64,000 nucleotides of DNA from Rhodocollybia butyracea (lineage: Eukaryota; Basidiomycota; Agaricomycetes; Agaricales; Omphalotaceae). The stretch spans positions 62,001-126,000 of the forward strand of contig JADNRY010000174.1 in assembly GCA_015501585.1 (NCBI GenBank), written 5' to 3'. Below, in pieces: positions 22,775-33,745 of the stretch (position 1 is the stretch's first letter; each line of letters begins with the position of its first letter). The translations under genes were made by a program, and so were the position numbers. The notes under the pieces were generated by a model, which was not told the DNA's origin, did not search any database, and worked only from the letters and a program-made list of their open reading frames with translations.

Positions 22775-23090
22775 AATAAGAGAGGAAAGAGAAGAACGAT
22801 GAAAATGGAAAACCAAAGGGAGGGGAAGACAGAAAACAAAACAGAGAAAGACCCACACCATCGGCATCATAAGTGCTTCCTCACCCCACGCCCCTCGTCA
22901 GCTTTTTCCCTCCCAGGGGCTCGTTATTGGAAGCTTACCGCACCTATTTCGATTTTGATATCCGCTTCCAACTCTTCAAGCCCATATCTTCCCTCCTTGC
23001 CCTAGCAATACTTCTAGCCCCAACCCTGCAAGGTCTCACCCTCAAAACCAACCCTCAGCGAACCCAGTAGGTCAATAACCGACGAAACCA
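22775..23090 (-). pseudogene. PAP2 phosphatase-like fragment P3 (3' part only)
   Basis: Only the 3' portion of the repeated phosphatase gene is present: the intron with a GA-rich tract, the conserved splice donor region (plus-strand ACACCATCGGCATCATAAG) and the penultimate exon, ending at GTCAATAACCGACG. The orientation is the same as in the other copies. It abuts the truncated synthase, which suggests that a recombination between copies deleted the synthase 5' end. Confidence 0.6.
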
Positions 23091-23938
23091 AAAATGAGAG
23101 CAAGAACAATCGAATATCAAAAAAAAACAAAGCAAGTGGAACTGGAACTTGTAACTTACCAGGCTCGTTGTTGTTGCCTCTTTCACGCCTCCATAATGAA
23201 CATTTTCTTCGCGTCTTTGCAGTACTTCCTGCTTTCCTCTGCAACCTGTACCGACTTTCAAGCTTTCAAGGCTTCCCCAGAGGCAAAAGCAGAATACGCC
23301 AGAACTGGACTCGTGACGGTACCCGCTTCGTAATCCACTCTGTAGCTTTGGAAGAAGTCTTGGTGTTGGGATGCATTGCAAGCGTGACTGTGGGTCTCGA
23401 GACTGGTAGCATGCGGGTGGATCAATGTAGGAGGCAGAAGAGATGAGCTTGTCGGAAAAGTTGGGTCTATGCAATGATAGCTGGCGCTGAGCGCTGTTAG
23501 ACATTATCTCATCTAAGGAGGATGTCAGTTCTTGAAAAAAAAAAGACTTCATGGTCAGCTTCAAATTTCACAGTGGAGATGAAAGGGTGCGAATGAAACA
23601 AGGGAATGAGGACGGCAAAGGAGGATAAAAACGTGAACGCGTGAATACTAAAAAACAAACAAGACGACACCAAAGCGAAAACTAAGAGATGGAATGAAAA
23701 GTTCACAAGACTTACTCAGGATTCCACTTTCCATATTGCCATTGGAGTCAACAGGCCATACGTGCGCGCGCGAGGTTTTTCTGTTTCAAAAATCTCGCAC
23801 ATTCCCAATCATCAAGATCTCAGACTCAGATCTCAATTTTCATCTGGTTATTCCTGTGCCGATAATGGAATCGAATGGAACTGTAGCTAAGGTACTTCTG
23901 GGAAAGCTTCATGCATCATGGCCTGTATGGTTATGCTG
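23091..23938. other. Unassigned stretch between PAP2 relic and retrotransposon
   Basis: A minus-strand frame of 169 codons (23055-23564) is open but has no recognisable domain, and its 3' part overlaps the PAP2 relic. No splice model was convincing. Confidence 0.35.
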
Positions 23939-23943
23939 CTTAC

Positions 23944-24256
23944 TGTTAAAAGTTGATGATCTTATCTTGTTATGTCATCTATACGTTCGTGGATTCATGC
24001 GGTAACGAAACCAGAATATTTTCTGCTTTCATTACGTTACTTACATATGTCCCATGTGACACATTCTTTTAATTGTATTTTACATATATTGACACCTCAG
24101 CGTTGTTCTACCACTGTCGCTGAGGTTAGTACTCACATTCTTTATTTCTTGTACTTACTATGTACCTAGAACTCTCTTTTATTTCAATAGGTACATAATA
24201 TAGCGTCGTTCTACCACTGTCGCTGAGAACTCTCTTTTATTTCAATAGTTTCAATA
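23944..24256 (+). repeat. 5' LTR of copia element
   Basis: It starts TGTTAAAAGTTGATG and ends TTTCAATA. It contains the duplicated word TTCTACCACTGTCGCTGAG and a twice-repeated CTCTCTTTTATTTCAATAG near its end. It lacks the 7-bp insertion present in the 3' LTR. Confidence 0.95.
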
Positions 24257-24275
24257 GGTTATGGGCCCCGGTAGC
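24257..24275 (+). promoter_or_regulatory. Primer-binding site, half initiator tRNA type
   Basis: Immediately after the LTR the sequence is GGTTATGGGCCCCGGT. Its TTATGGGC core is complementary to the anticodon arm region of initiator tRNA-Met (anticodon CAT), the priming mode known for Drosophila copia, rather than to a tRNA 3' end. Confidence 0.55.
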
Positions 24276-27200
24276 CTGTACTGAATTAACAAAGCTTCTC
24301 TACTGCGCACAAGACCTCGGAACACACTCATTTCACTCTCTCACACTCGTTCATTCACCTACACATCCCATACATTTGTCCACATGTCCCCTACATCTGC
24401 CACATCATCAGATTCCATTCAAATCCCTACCCTTACCTACAGGACCTATTCTCGATGGGTTGGCCCTATTTCTGGCAAGCTCCAGAGGGCTATGGTCTGG
24501 AGATTCTGCAGTGGAGAGATGTCTGTCTATCCTAAACCTTCCGATCCTTGTCCATTGCCTAATGACGCCTCTGCCGTTGACCGGGCTGCTGTTAGACGTG
24601 ATCACAGGGAGGATATGTGATCCTACGAGGAATCAATTACTCATAATGACAAGGCTATTGGGATCATCAAAGAGCACCTTGCGCCGGAGCAGCTTCTTCT
24701 CATTGAAAAGCTCACATCTGCCAAGGACGTCTGGACTAAGCTTAAGGAAGCTCATGCTGGCACCACCGCTGGTCTTGAAGCCTTCTATATCAAGCGTGGT
24801 ATGATGGATAAACGGTATGAACATGGTGATAACATGCAGGATCACGTTAACTTCTATGCTCTTGAGAACAAGAAGCTCTCTGACACTGATGCTTTTGGAG
24901 ACCAGTTCCTTGCGGAACTTATGCTCACTTCTCTTCCTTGTACTGTCGATGACTCTCCTAACACTTGGGAGACGTTTACCATTGTCACTCTTGCTGCCGT
25001 TACTGAAACAAACAAGCTCACCTCTTCTTTTGTCACCTCCCGCCTCATTGCGGAGTATCGATGTCTCACTTCTGGTGATGATTCTTCCGAGGCGGCTAAC
25101 GCTGCCGCTGTTAGAGGGAAATCTAAACCAAAGAAGAAACCCAAGAAAGGTCTGCTCTGTTCCTACTGTCACAAAGGTCCTCACCTTGTTGAAGACTGTA
25201 ACCACAAGAAGCAAGATGAGGAAGCATCCCGCCGCACTGCGTCCGCTCCTAGGAGCAGTGGGAGATCTAGTAGGAAGCCTACTGCCGCTGCCGCCCAACA
25301 CTCTGATAGCGATAGCTCATTGGATGAGGAGGTCAGTGCAAAAGTCGCTTCCACCTACTCAGAATTTCCCTCCGTCCGTCATTCAAGTTCCGATTCTGTC
25401 CATGTCTTTATCTCCACTGATGTTGCCACCTTCCTTGCCAAGACAAGCAACGAAGAGAGTTACATTGACTCTGGGTGCTCTCGCCACCTAAGTCCATGTC
25501 GTGACTGGTTCGAAGACAGTTCATACACCAAACTCGACAAACCCGTCCCCATTCATCTTGGAGATGCGTCTACCATTTACACTGTTGGTAAGGGTACTCT
25601 TCAGTACCTCATGGATACGCCGGATGGAATCATCACTGGTTTTCTACCCAATACGCTACACGTCCCGGATCTCGCCGCCACTCTGATTTCTGTCTCTCAG
25701 CTCACTGACAAGCGCAAACACACCATTCTCTTTGATGGAGAGGAGTGCTTTGTCAAAGCTCGAAGCTCTGGCCAGTGCGTTGCATCTGGTCGCAAGACCA
25801 AAGGAGGTCTTTACCTTCTTCACGCCCGTCCGCTGAAATCCCAAGAGTACGCAAATCTCGCTACCACATCCCGCTATATCAACATTAATCATGCTCACTG
25901 CTGCCTAGGTCATCTCGGTCAAGACAACATAAAATGTCTGATCGCAAAAGGCATGGTAACAGGCATTGATGAAGTGGGAGGTTGAATAGAGTTCTGCGAG
26001 TCATGTACAGCCGGTAAACAGCATGTATTTCCGTTCCCATCATCCAATAAAAGGGCCCGTCGGAAACTAGATTTAGTTCACTCCGATGTTTGTGGTCCAT
26101 TAGTACCCAACTCTATCAATGGTGGCTATAGGTATTTCATCACCTTCATAGATGATAACACCCACCACTGCTGGGTTTATTTCCTCCATCACAAATCGGA
26201 GGCATACTGATGCTTCCGCGAATGGAAGGCTATGGTAGAGCTTGAGACTGGGCTTAAGCTCAAGGTTTTTCATACAGATAACGGTGGAGAATATACCTCT
26301 GATCAGTTTGAGCATTATCTCCGTAACCTTGGTATTATCCATGAGACCATAGTCCCTCACACCCCACAGCAAAATGGCATTGCTGAATGCTTCAACCGCA
26401 CTATCGTTGAGCGTGCCAGATGCATGATGCATGATGCTAAATTTACTGCTGGGTTTTGGGTCTTCGCCGTCATTATTGCCGTCTATCTCATTAACCGCTC
26501 ACCTACCTCACGGCTTCCTAATTCTACTCCACACGAAGCTTGGTCTGGCGTAAAGCCTTCACTCAAGGAACTCAAACCTTTTGGCTGTCCCGCCTATGCT
26601 CACATCCCCAAATCGAAGCGTACAAAGCTTGACTTTAAAACTTGTAAGTGCATCTTTCTTGGTTACAAAGAGCACACCAAGGGTTACCTTCTGTGGGATC
26701 CAAAGAAGCGAAAAACTTTTGTTTCACGAGATGTCATTTTTGATGAACGTCCTCACCCTCCTGGCCCGCCTTTACCCATTCCGGATCTTTCGCAGATCCT
26801 TTACAATGGTGAGGTGCCTGGAGATGGCCTACCTGGCTTTTCTCGAGTGGGAGATGCGTGGGAAGATAACTCTCCCCCTGTGACTCCAGCGGTTCCGCAT
26901 CCTCCTGCTCCATCTTCTGAGGTTGATTCTGAGGATAACGTCGATGACTCTCGCCCATACTCCCCTGATCTTCCTCCTCCCAATGACCCTCCACTGGCTC
27001 CACCTGCTCGCCGTCGTCGTACAGAACTTGAACTTCTTGGGCCTGTTCCAGAAGTAGATGGTCCATGTGCTCGTCGCCTACCTGCCGGCTTCCGTGAAGA
27101 ACCTGACATTGCGCCAGATCCTCCAGAACCTGCACCAGGCGATAGACCAGATGTTGCAGAAGGTGTTGCCATGGCCTTTGTGGCCACTGTCCATGCTCAG

Positions 27201-27630
27201 GGAGCCTCAGAGCCCCGCACTCTGCAGGAAGCACTCCGCGGTCCTGACTCCGCCTCTTGGCTGAAAGCTGTAGACAAAGAGCTCAAGTCTCTCATTGATA
27301 TGGGAACTTTCGAGTTTATTGACAGTTTGCCTAAAGGTCGCCGTGCTATTAGCTCCAAGCTTGTCTTTAAGATTAAGCGCCTCCCTGACGGGACCATTGA
27401 GCGGTACAAGGCACGCTTAGTTGCTCGAGGTTTCTCCCAGATGCCTGGTTTAGACTTTGATGAGGTATTTTCCCCTGTGGTCAAACTTACCTCCATTTGT
27501 GTCCTTTGCGCCCTCGCCGTGCGTCTAGGCCTTCACTTCCACCACCTCGATGTTGATACCGCATTTCTCAATGGTGAGTTGGAAGAGGAGCTCTATATGC
27601 GCCTCCCGAATGGCATTAGTGAACATTCTG

Positions 27631-27992
27631 CATCAGGAAAAGCCGTTTTTGCCTAGGTGACCCCAGAGTGGCCTAAAGCAAACTAGGTGACCTATGAATC
27701 CTATGGCATCCTAGGAATTTGGGCTTGTCCCTTGCCAGTCAAGGCTCTTGAGGATTCCCTAGGGTATCCTAGGCAAACCCAGGGCAAGCCTAGGTTTGCC
27801 CAGGTTTACCCAGGTGTTCCCCAGGAGCACCTGGGCAAACCTGGGCAGACCTAGGCTTGCCTAGGGAATCCTCAAGAGCCTTGACTGGCAAGGGACAAGC
27901 CCAAATTCCTAGGATGCCATAGGATTCATAGGTCACCTAGTTTGCTTTAGGCCACTCTGGGGTCACCTAGGCAAAAATGGCTTTTCCTGATG
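27631..27992. mobile_element. Long hairpin (foldback/MITE) element nested in copia RT
   Basis: The two halves of this 362-bp segment are almost perfect reverse complements. The outer ends are CATCAGGAAAAGCCGTTTTT and its inverse ending in GGCTTTTCCTGATG. Arms of about 130 bp match almost base for base, and the centre (CAAGCCTAGGTTTGCCCAGG and its inverse) folds again around a short loop. The sequence is rich in CCTAGG. It interrupts the RT frame between ASGK and GKIVRLRR, so a G-K codon pair flanks both sides (GGAAAA and GGTAAA), perhaps an imperfect target duplication. It has no coding capacity. Confidence 0.9.
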
Positions 27993-29149
27993 TGGTAAAA
28001 TTGTTCGTCTCCGCCGCTCTATCTATGGCCTCAAGCAGGCCTCCCGTGTCTGGAACAAACTTCTTGATGCAGAGCTCGAGAAACTTGGCTTCCGTCGTAT
28101 CCATGCTGACTACTGCATTTACGTCCTCCAACGTGGCAAGTCCATCTGCTTTATTGCTGTTTACATTGATGATATTGGGATTTTATGCGATGATCTCAAA
28201 TTCATGCAGGAGATCAAGCACCAGATTGGCCAACGCTTTAAGATCAAGGATCTTGGTGTTATCTCACAGTTGCTTGGCATTGCCATTGACTATGACCAAG
28301 AAAAGCATGTCCTTTGGCTCTCTCAGACCAGATACATTGAGGAATCACTCAAACATTTCCACTGTGATGATGGCATCACACGTCGCACCCCCTTATCATC
28401 TGGAGTTAAGCTTTCTAAAGCTGATTCCCCATCCACAGACGCCAAGAAAGAGGCTATGGCTGACAGACTCACGCTATACCAGGCTCTCATTGGTACTCTC
28501 ATGTATGCCATGCTTGCTTCACGCCCAGATATTGCCTTTGCTGTAGGTATTTTGAGCTGCTACTGCTCAAATCCAGGTGAGATTCATTTAAATGAAGCTC
28601 TGCATTGTCTTCGCTACTTGGGTGGTACCAAAGGTTGGGTTATTGAGTATGATGGCACGATATAGATGAACTCATCTCCCTTATCCTTGGATATTCTGAT
28701 TCGGATTGGGCTGGTGATGTGGATACTCGACGATCCACTAGTGGATATGTTTTCCTCATGTGCGGAGCTGCTATTAGTTGGAGCAGCAAACTTCAAACCT
28801 CCCCAGCACTCTCTTCTACTGAAGCTGAGTACATGGCTCTTACTCGTACAGCACAGGAAGCTATTTGGCTCCGTCAACTCCTTGAACAGCTAGGTTTTCA
28901 GCAAACCAAGCCTACTCGCTTGTTGGGTGATAATATGTCATCTATTGCTCTTTCCAAGAACCCTGCTGATCATCCCCGTACGAAGCACATTCAACTTTGT
29001 CACCACTTTATTCGTTTTGCAATCTCTGATGGCCAGATTGATCTGGACTATGTTCCAACTGCCCAACAAGCTGCTGATGGATTTACAAAGGGATTATCTG
29101 GTGAAAAGCACTTGGCATTTGTTTGCATGCTAGGTATGAAGCCACGCCC

Positions 29150-29158
29150 GAGTGGGAG
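29150..29158 (+). promoter_or_regulatory. Polypurine tract of copia element
   Basis: GAGTGGGAG lies directly before the 3' LTR start TGTTAAAAG. It is the expected position and composition for plus-strand priming. Confidence 0.7.
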
Positions 29159-29478
29159 TGTTAAAAGTTGATGATCTTATCTTGTTATGTCATCTATACG
29201 TTCGTGGATTCATGCCGTAACGAAACCAGAATATCTTCTGCTTTCATTACGTTACTTACATATGTCCCATGTGACACATTCTTTTAATTGTATTTTACAT
29301 ATATTGACACCTCAGCGTCATTCTACCACTGTCGCTGAGGTTAGTACTCACATTCTTTATTTCTTGTACTTATTACTGACTATGTACCTAGAACTCTCTT
29401 TTATTTCAATAGGTACATAATATAGCGTCGTTCTACCACTGTCGCTGAGAACTCTCTTTTATTTCAATAGTTTCAATA
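29159..29478 (+). repeat. 3' LTR of copia element
   Basis: Near-identical to the 5' LTR, with a 7-bp insertion in TACTTATTACTGACTATG and a few substitutions. It ends TTTCAATA and is followed by the target duplication CTTAC. Confidence 0.95.
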
Positions 29479-29559
29479 CTTACGTGCCTACAAGTTCAGC
29501 GACTTTTGTGCAGAGAAGCTGAGAGCATCCAAAAAGAGATATTCTTACCACAAAAGCAA

Positions 29560-30745
29560 AATAACGCGAAACAAAGTAACGCATAGCAATCCACTTTCCG
29601 CCGCGAATTCAATTTCAATTTCTCCAACCCCGTCCGAATCTTTAAGCACATATCCTCCCTCCCTGGGCCACTGCCACTGCCACTGCCACCTCCAACCTCT
29701 CCTCCTCAAACATGTAACAACAGATCAATAACCGACGGAAGCGAAGGCACAATCATCAATCCAAGGCCGCCTTCAGTGCAGAAGATGGGCGGGAGTGAAA
29801 CCCCGGGGAGGGAAGATGAGGAGATGCCGAGGATACTTTCAATGGTGCAGTAGAGGCAGAGAGCAGGGAGGAGAGCAGGAGGCGGAGATTATGGGATCCA
29901 GGTGCCGGAGGGGAGAACGTGCCAGGGTGCACCAAGCATAGATATGGGCGTAGGCGGAGGTACTGTTCGATCCGTCGACAGATTTTTGAACCCGTACTTG
30001 GCGTAGGCGTAGACATCGGCATTGACAGGTTCGTACTGACGTGGAGAGGAAGGGGGCGAAAGCGGCGACTGGCAACCTAGAAGTTGAGGCGTTTGCGATA
30101 CAATCAACAACCGCGTCTGCAATTGGTTGGACATGCTAACCCACATACAGTACGTACCAAGTTTTCGCACAGCATAGAGTTCACTGGAGCATCATGCATC
30201 AGTACTCAGTACTCAGTACTCAGTAACAGCCCCTACAGCTCCAAGTATGCATCCTGGATGTATGAGAGCACGTAGATGACGAGGGGATACTATGTTGGCG
30301 GGTTCATGGATGTGCTGCCAAGGGAGGGTTGGAATGGGTTGTAGCTGTAGCCGTAGGAGAAGAAGGATGAAGAATCAGATGGCAGTTGTCGAGTGGACCG
30401 TATTCAAGGTGATGATTTCCTACGGTTCACAAGGGCAGTCTAAGTTAGTATCAATGCGCGTCAGAAAGAAGCCAAATCCGAGAAAATGAGACGCAAGAAC
30501 GAGGATATATACAGAGTCAAAATCGAAACCGAGTGAAGCCAGCTGGTTGCATACAGCACGCGGAACGCTCAGCTTATGGTCCAGCGCATGAAAAAAAAGT
30601 ATAGGAGAGGTGAAGAAGACCGGACAAGAGAACAAGAGAATTGAAAACTAGGGAAATGTTCACCTGCAAGTCTTATAAAAGTAATCACTCTAGTTCCTCG
30701 ATTCGATTGGGTAGCTGCCTATACATAGGTATTGTCATTGTGGTT
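29560..30745 (-). pseudogene. PAP2 phosphatase-like copy P4, strongly decayed
   Basis: Minus-strand similarity to the other copies runs from the penultimate exon (plus-strand CAGATCAATAACCGACGGA) through the GAAGATGGGCGGGAGTG block to the 5' exon near 30.65 kb. Where the others encode the SxxH motif, this copy has lost several codons (plus-strand GATGGCAGTTGTCGAGTGGACC). The middle section with the R-H-D motif is shortened. It follows the retrotransposon directly. Confidence 0.6.
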
Positions 30746-31273
30746 GTCTCATGATAGAGCCACTAACAGCGGAAACACTGAGTACTGAACGTTGAACAGT
30801 TATTATTGATGTACTGAGCATGTATCTGGTCAACTCACACTCTCATCTAAACAGGTTCTTTTCAATTCCTCCCGTTTCCTCATCATGATCTTGATATATT
30901 CCTTTGCTACTTGGATCATCCTTCCTTCACAGCTTCAATTGCATACTTGGGCCACATTTATTCGATGATTCATCTCGAAATGGCGTTGAACTGCCGGCGC
31001 ATTCAGCAGGGCAGCGTGGGTCGTAAAATTTGAACACCAAAACTTTAACATAGGCATAGGGTTGCCATTACTACCTCAATCACATTACTAAAGGGCATTC
31101 TCAAGGTGACAGACCGAAATCAGACATGTATGTATGTAAACGAGACAAGAGCCGGACTGCAAAGGGCAGAAATCCAAGGCACCAGGAATCCAAAAGTAAT
31201 TGCTGTTGTAGTAGGTAGGACATGGGATATTATATATGTTTGTCACCACATTATGCTGTCAAAAGTTTTTAAG
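30746..31273. other. Upstream remnant of the repeated locus, then no gene
   Basis: 30750-30880 repeats the upstream block seen at 6.4 and 50.78 kb (TTATTGATGTACTGAGCATG, CAACTCACACTCTCATCTAAAC). The rest up to the F-box stop has no supported feature. Confidence 0.45.
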
Positions 31274-32998
31274 TTATTTGCTTTGTAATACATTCATCGG
31301 CCACACCCACCCAAAAGTGTCTTCCATGATGTCTTCATCCTGAACAGTAACAAGTGGTTCCATCCTTTCATGGATAAAACGTCGCCCAACTTTGTCAATC
31401 CAGGAACCAAGACCCAGCCTGAGTGTCTGTAATCTTACCACTCTTGCATGCTCAGGTTGTGTTATTAACGAAGCTGTGCGCGCTTCCACCATACGACATA
31501 GAATACTGGCAGTCATGATTGAAGAGGAAGGTTCTGTAGTAGGCTCTGTTCCAGCCTCCGTCTTTGGGGGCAAATTTTCTGTTTGCATATTGATAGAAAA
31601 TGACTGGAGGTTCGGAAGAAAAACAGGCTTGGGCTGGTGTTTTTTCCTCCTACTAATCCTCTGTTCCTCGATTGTGAGTGCAAGGAGCAATTCCACGACA
31701 GAGCATTCAGCGTCTGGCTCAAAGCAATCTGAAGAGAAAACAAAATCCGTGATAGAGGGATGCTGGGAAATGAAAGTGAGGGAACGCTTCGTTGGGATAG
31801 CATATAGTTTCAGTGTCTGCAAAGAGCACTGAGAAGCAAACAGTAATGATGAGAATATCTTGAGAAATGTGCCATACTCTGGTCTCCACCTATTTTCATC
31901 ATACGCCGAAGTATATAGCGATAGTGAAACCAGATGCGGAAGCTGAAGTGCTTCCCATATTTTGGGCAGCAGCGTATTCATCGACAGATTAAGGATGGCA
32001 ATCTTACACTGATACCCATATACACTCGTTATGAGTCTCCCTTCACTTTCAAATTTTCCCAAATACAGTTCCTTCAGGTTTGGCATCCGGGCGAAGAAAT
32101 GGGCGATAGATTTTCCTCGAAGGACATGGACTTTAAGTGACGTTAAATGAGAGCAATCAAACTGGGTAAACTTTGACCATGCAACGGTCCCTATGTCGCA
32201 GTATGTACAAAGACTAGGAGCAGAAGAGAGAATGCATGGAGGTGGCTGACTGTCATATGTCTCCCACTTCATGAGATATTGCAAGTTTGGGCAATGACCA
32301 GCAGGTATCATAGAATCCAGCCAAATGACACTGGTGGAATCTAGGATAACATGTTGCCATCGATCAAGGTTATCCAGTAGAATCCGATAGTCGGCTAACA
32401 CATCCGTGGTGCTCCCATGACACACAGCAATGAAAAATTTCAGAGGAGATTGACGGGAAAGGGTCATGTACTCCAAAAAAATTTCAGAGCATTGTGGAGA
32501 AATTTTATTCGAGTCTGCTTCAATATAGAGTGAGGACCATAACGAAGGATAATCTCGAATGATGGATCTCCAATGTGAGCATACCCAGGTAAGCTCGAGG
32601 GTAGGGCACTGAGGACGATGAGATGAGCCTCCGATGGTCAGAGCGTAGTCCTCGTAGCATCGTTCAAGCAACCTATGCCAGACGCGAGCACAATAGGCGA
32701 AGATTTCGCAGAGAACGTCAACTGGAAGTCTGCGGATCGGCGCTGTGAGAGCACGAGTGTTTCTGCTGAGCTGAACAACCTCAGCTTCAGGCTGTGCGAG
32801 GTACAAAGAGGGATTAAAAAGTACATCGGATGAATGTGCCTTTTGGTGGAGAAATTTTTTGATTTCTTCCAGTTCATCCTTCGAATTGGGGTAATAGCCA
32901 ATGCGAAGTTGATACAAGACTTTCTGATTCAAGTTGAAAGCTGTATCCAGTGTAGCGGTAGACATACGGCAGAAGGGACAGGCTGGACAAGTTGGCAA
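31274..32998 (-). CDS. F-box protein, basidiomycete type
   Basis: This is a single uninterrupted frame of 574 codons. Residues 1-60 form a helical lead, then LTAPIRRLPVDVLCEIFAYC at about 85-105 is the F-box-like motif that would bind Skp1 in an SCF ubiquitin ligase. It is followed by LTWVCSHWRSIIRDYPSLWS, the usual continuation in mushroom F-box proteins. The remaining 400 residues are leucine-rich and irregular, as in the LRR-like substrate domains of this large family. A start at the second Met (residue 12) would better fit homologues, which often begin shortly before the helix. The substrate is unknown and the gene is unrelated to terpene metabolism. Confidence 0.85.
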   Translation of the reverse strand: MPTCPACPFCRMSTATLDTAFNLNQKVLYQLRIGYYPNSKDELEEIKKFLHQKAHSSDVLFNPSLYLAQPEAEVVQLSRNTRALTAPIRRLPVDVLCEIFAYCARVWHRLLERCYEDYALTIGGSSHRPQCPTLELTWVCSHWRSIIRDYPSLWSSLYIEADSNKISPQCSEIFLEYMTLSRQSPLKFFIAVCHGSTTDVLADYRILLDNLDRWQHVILDSTSVIWLDSMIPAGHCPNLQYLMKWETYDSQPPPCILSSAPSLCTYCDIGTVAWSKFTQFDCSHLTSLKVHVLRGKSIAHFFARMPNLKELYLGKFESEGRLITSVYGYQCKIAILNLSMNTLLPKIWEALQLPHLVSLSLYTSAYDENRWRPEYGTFLKIFSSLLFASQCSLQTLKLYAIPTKRSLTFISQHPSITDFVFSSDCFEPDAECSVVELLLALTIEEQRISRRKKHQPKPVFLPNLQSFSINMQTENLPPKTEAGTEPTTEPSSSIMTASILCRMVEARTASLITQPEHARVVRLQTLRLGLGSWIDKVGRRFIHERMEPLVTVQDEDIMEDTFGWVWPMNVLQSK

Positions 32999-33745
32999 GT
33001 GGCGAACGCGAAAGATAAATTGGGACCCACAAAAACTTATAATCTCACCACAATCAACATCTCATCGATCCGGAACAAACGAGAACCGTACCGGATACTC
33101 GGAGTTGTAACGCGCAAAATCAGCTGATACCGTTCATGACTTTGGTTGACTGCTTGAAGTAAACCCTGAGGCCGGATGGTCATAATAAATGTGTGCTTCT
33201 CTCCTTCTCTCTTACATTCTTTTCGACAAGCGTGATTCAGTCTGTGTGTAGCAAACTGAGAGAAAACTTAAAGTGTACAACCTCTTCCGATAGCATCTGT
33301 GCAATGAGCTTTATGCCCATAGTTGTATCATGCGAGCTCATTCACACCGACTTCGAAGTATTCTGTTTTGGGGCTGAAATCTTTGTGTCTTCAGGGATCT
33401 CCAGTGGGCATCATCTGTCAGCATATATGTCTTCTAAGTTGTTGAGTGCTCACCAGTGAGCATTTGCGATCACTCGATATAGAGTTTTATATAACTCCTC
33501 CATGAGCACGAAGCCCTCACTCACTACTTCTGATTGCTACATTTCTTTTGGCAACTGAGAGTAAGTTTCTGTTCTCATATACTGTTTAGTGATATGTACT
33601 ACCTGCCAATATAAAGGTAAAGTATTTTAAGTATTTATTAATGTACAACTCGTTACACTCTCGTGTCGTTACTGAGGATATCTACTTGACAATTTCCAAC
33701 TGTTTGCATTATTGCATATATGAAGTTGTAGTGACAAAGACATTT
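32999..33745. other. Intergenic between F-box and MYND genes
   Basis: This AT-rich DNA holds the upstream region of the F-box gene and the 3' flank of the MYND gene, both transcribed leftward. A short plus-strand frame (33193-33459) has no recognisable domain. No gene is supported. Confidence 0.4.

Larger units (their letters stand above)
24384..29171 (+). pseudogene. copia Gag-Pol polyprotein, broken
   Basis: The start context is ATG at 24384. Domains in order: gag; CX2CX4HX4C zinc knuckle CSYCHKGPHLVEDC near 25158; aspartic protease YIDSGCSRHLSP near 25460; GAG-pre-integrase; integrase with DVCGPL, HTDNGGEY and PQQNGIAE (D-D-E core) at 26.1-26.4 kb; RT with KARLVARGFSQ and LDVDTAFLNGELEEELYM; SIYGLKQASRVWN and YIDD at 28.0-28.2 kb; and RNase H with SSTEAEYMALT near 28.81 kb. 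TGA codons interrupt the frame near 24618, 25983 and 26208, the hairpin element splits the RT, and a frameshift lies near 28655. No autonomous activity is possible as written. Confidence 0.92.
23944..29478 (+). mobile_element. Ty1/copia LTR retrotransposon, inactivated
   Basis: The element has two LTRs (313 and 320 bp) that differ by about four substitutions and one 7-bp indel. It is flanked by a perfect 5-bp target duplication CTTAC at 23939-23943 and 29479-29483. Internal order is gag, zinc knuckle, protease, integrase, reverse transcriptase, RNase H, which is the copia order. The near-identical LTRs imply a recent insertion. The coding region nevertheless carries several nonsense or shift mutations and a 360-bp hairpin insertion, so it may have been mobilised in trans. 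It sits between the PAP2 relics P3 and P4. Confidence 0.95.

Noticed and set aside
24633..25301. 222-codon minus-strand ORF
   Set aside because: It lies antisense to the copia gag-protease frame, which has zinc-knuckle and protease motifs. It is a shadow frame.
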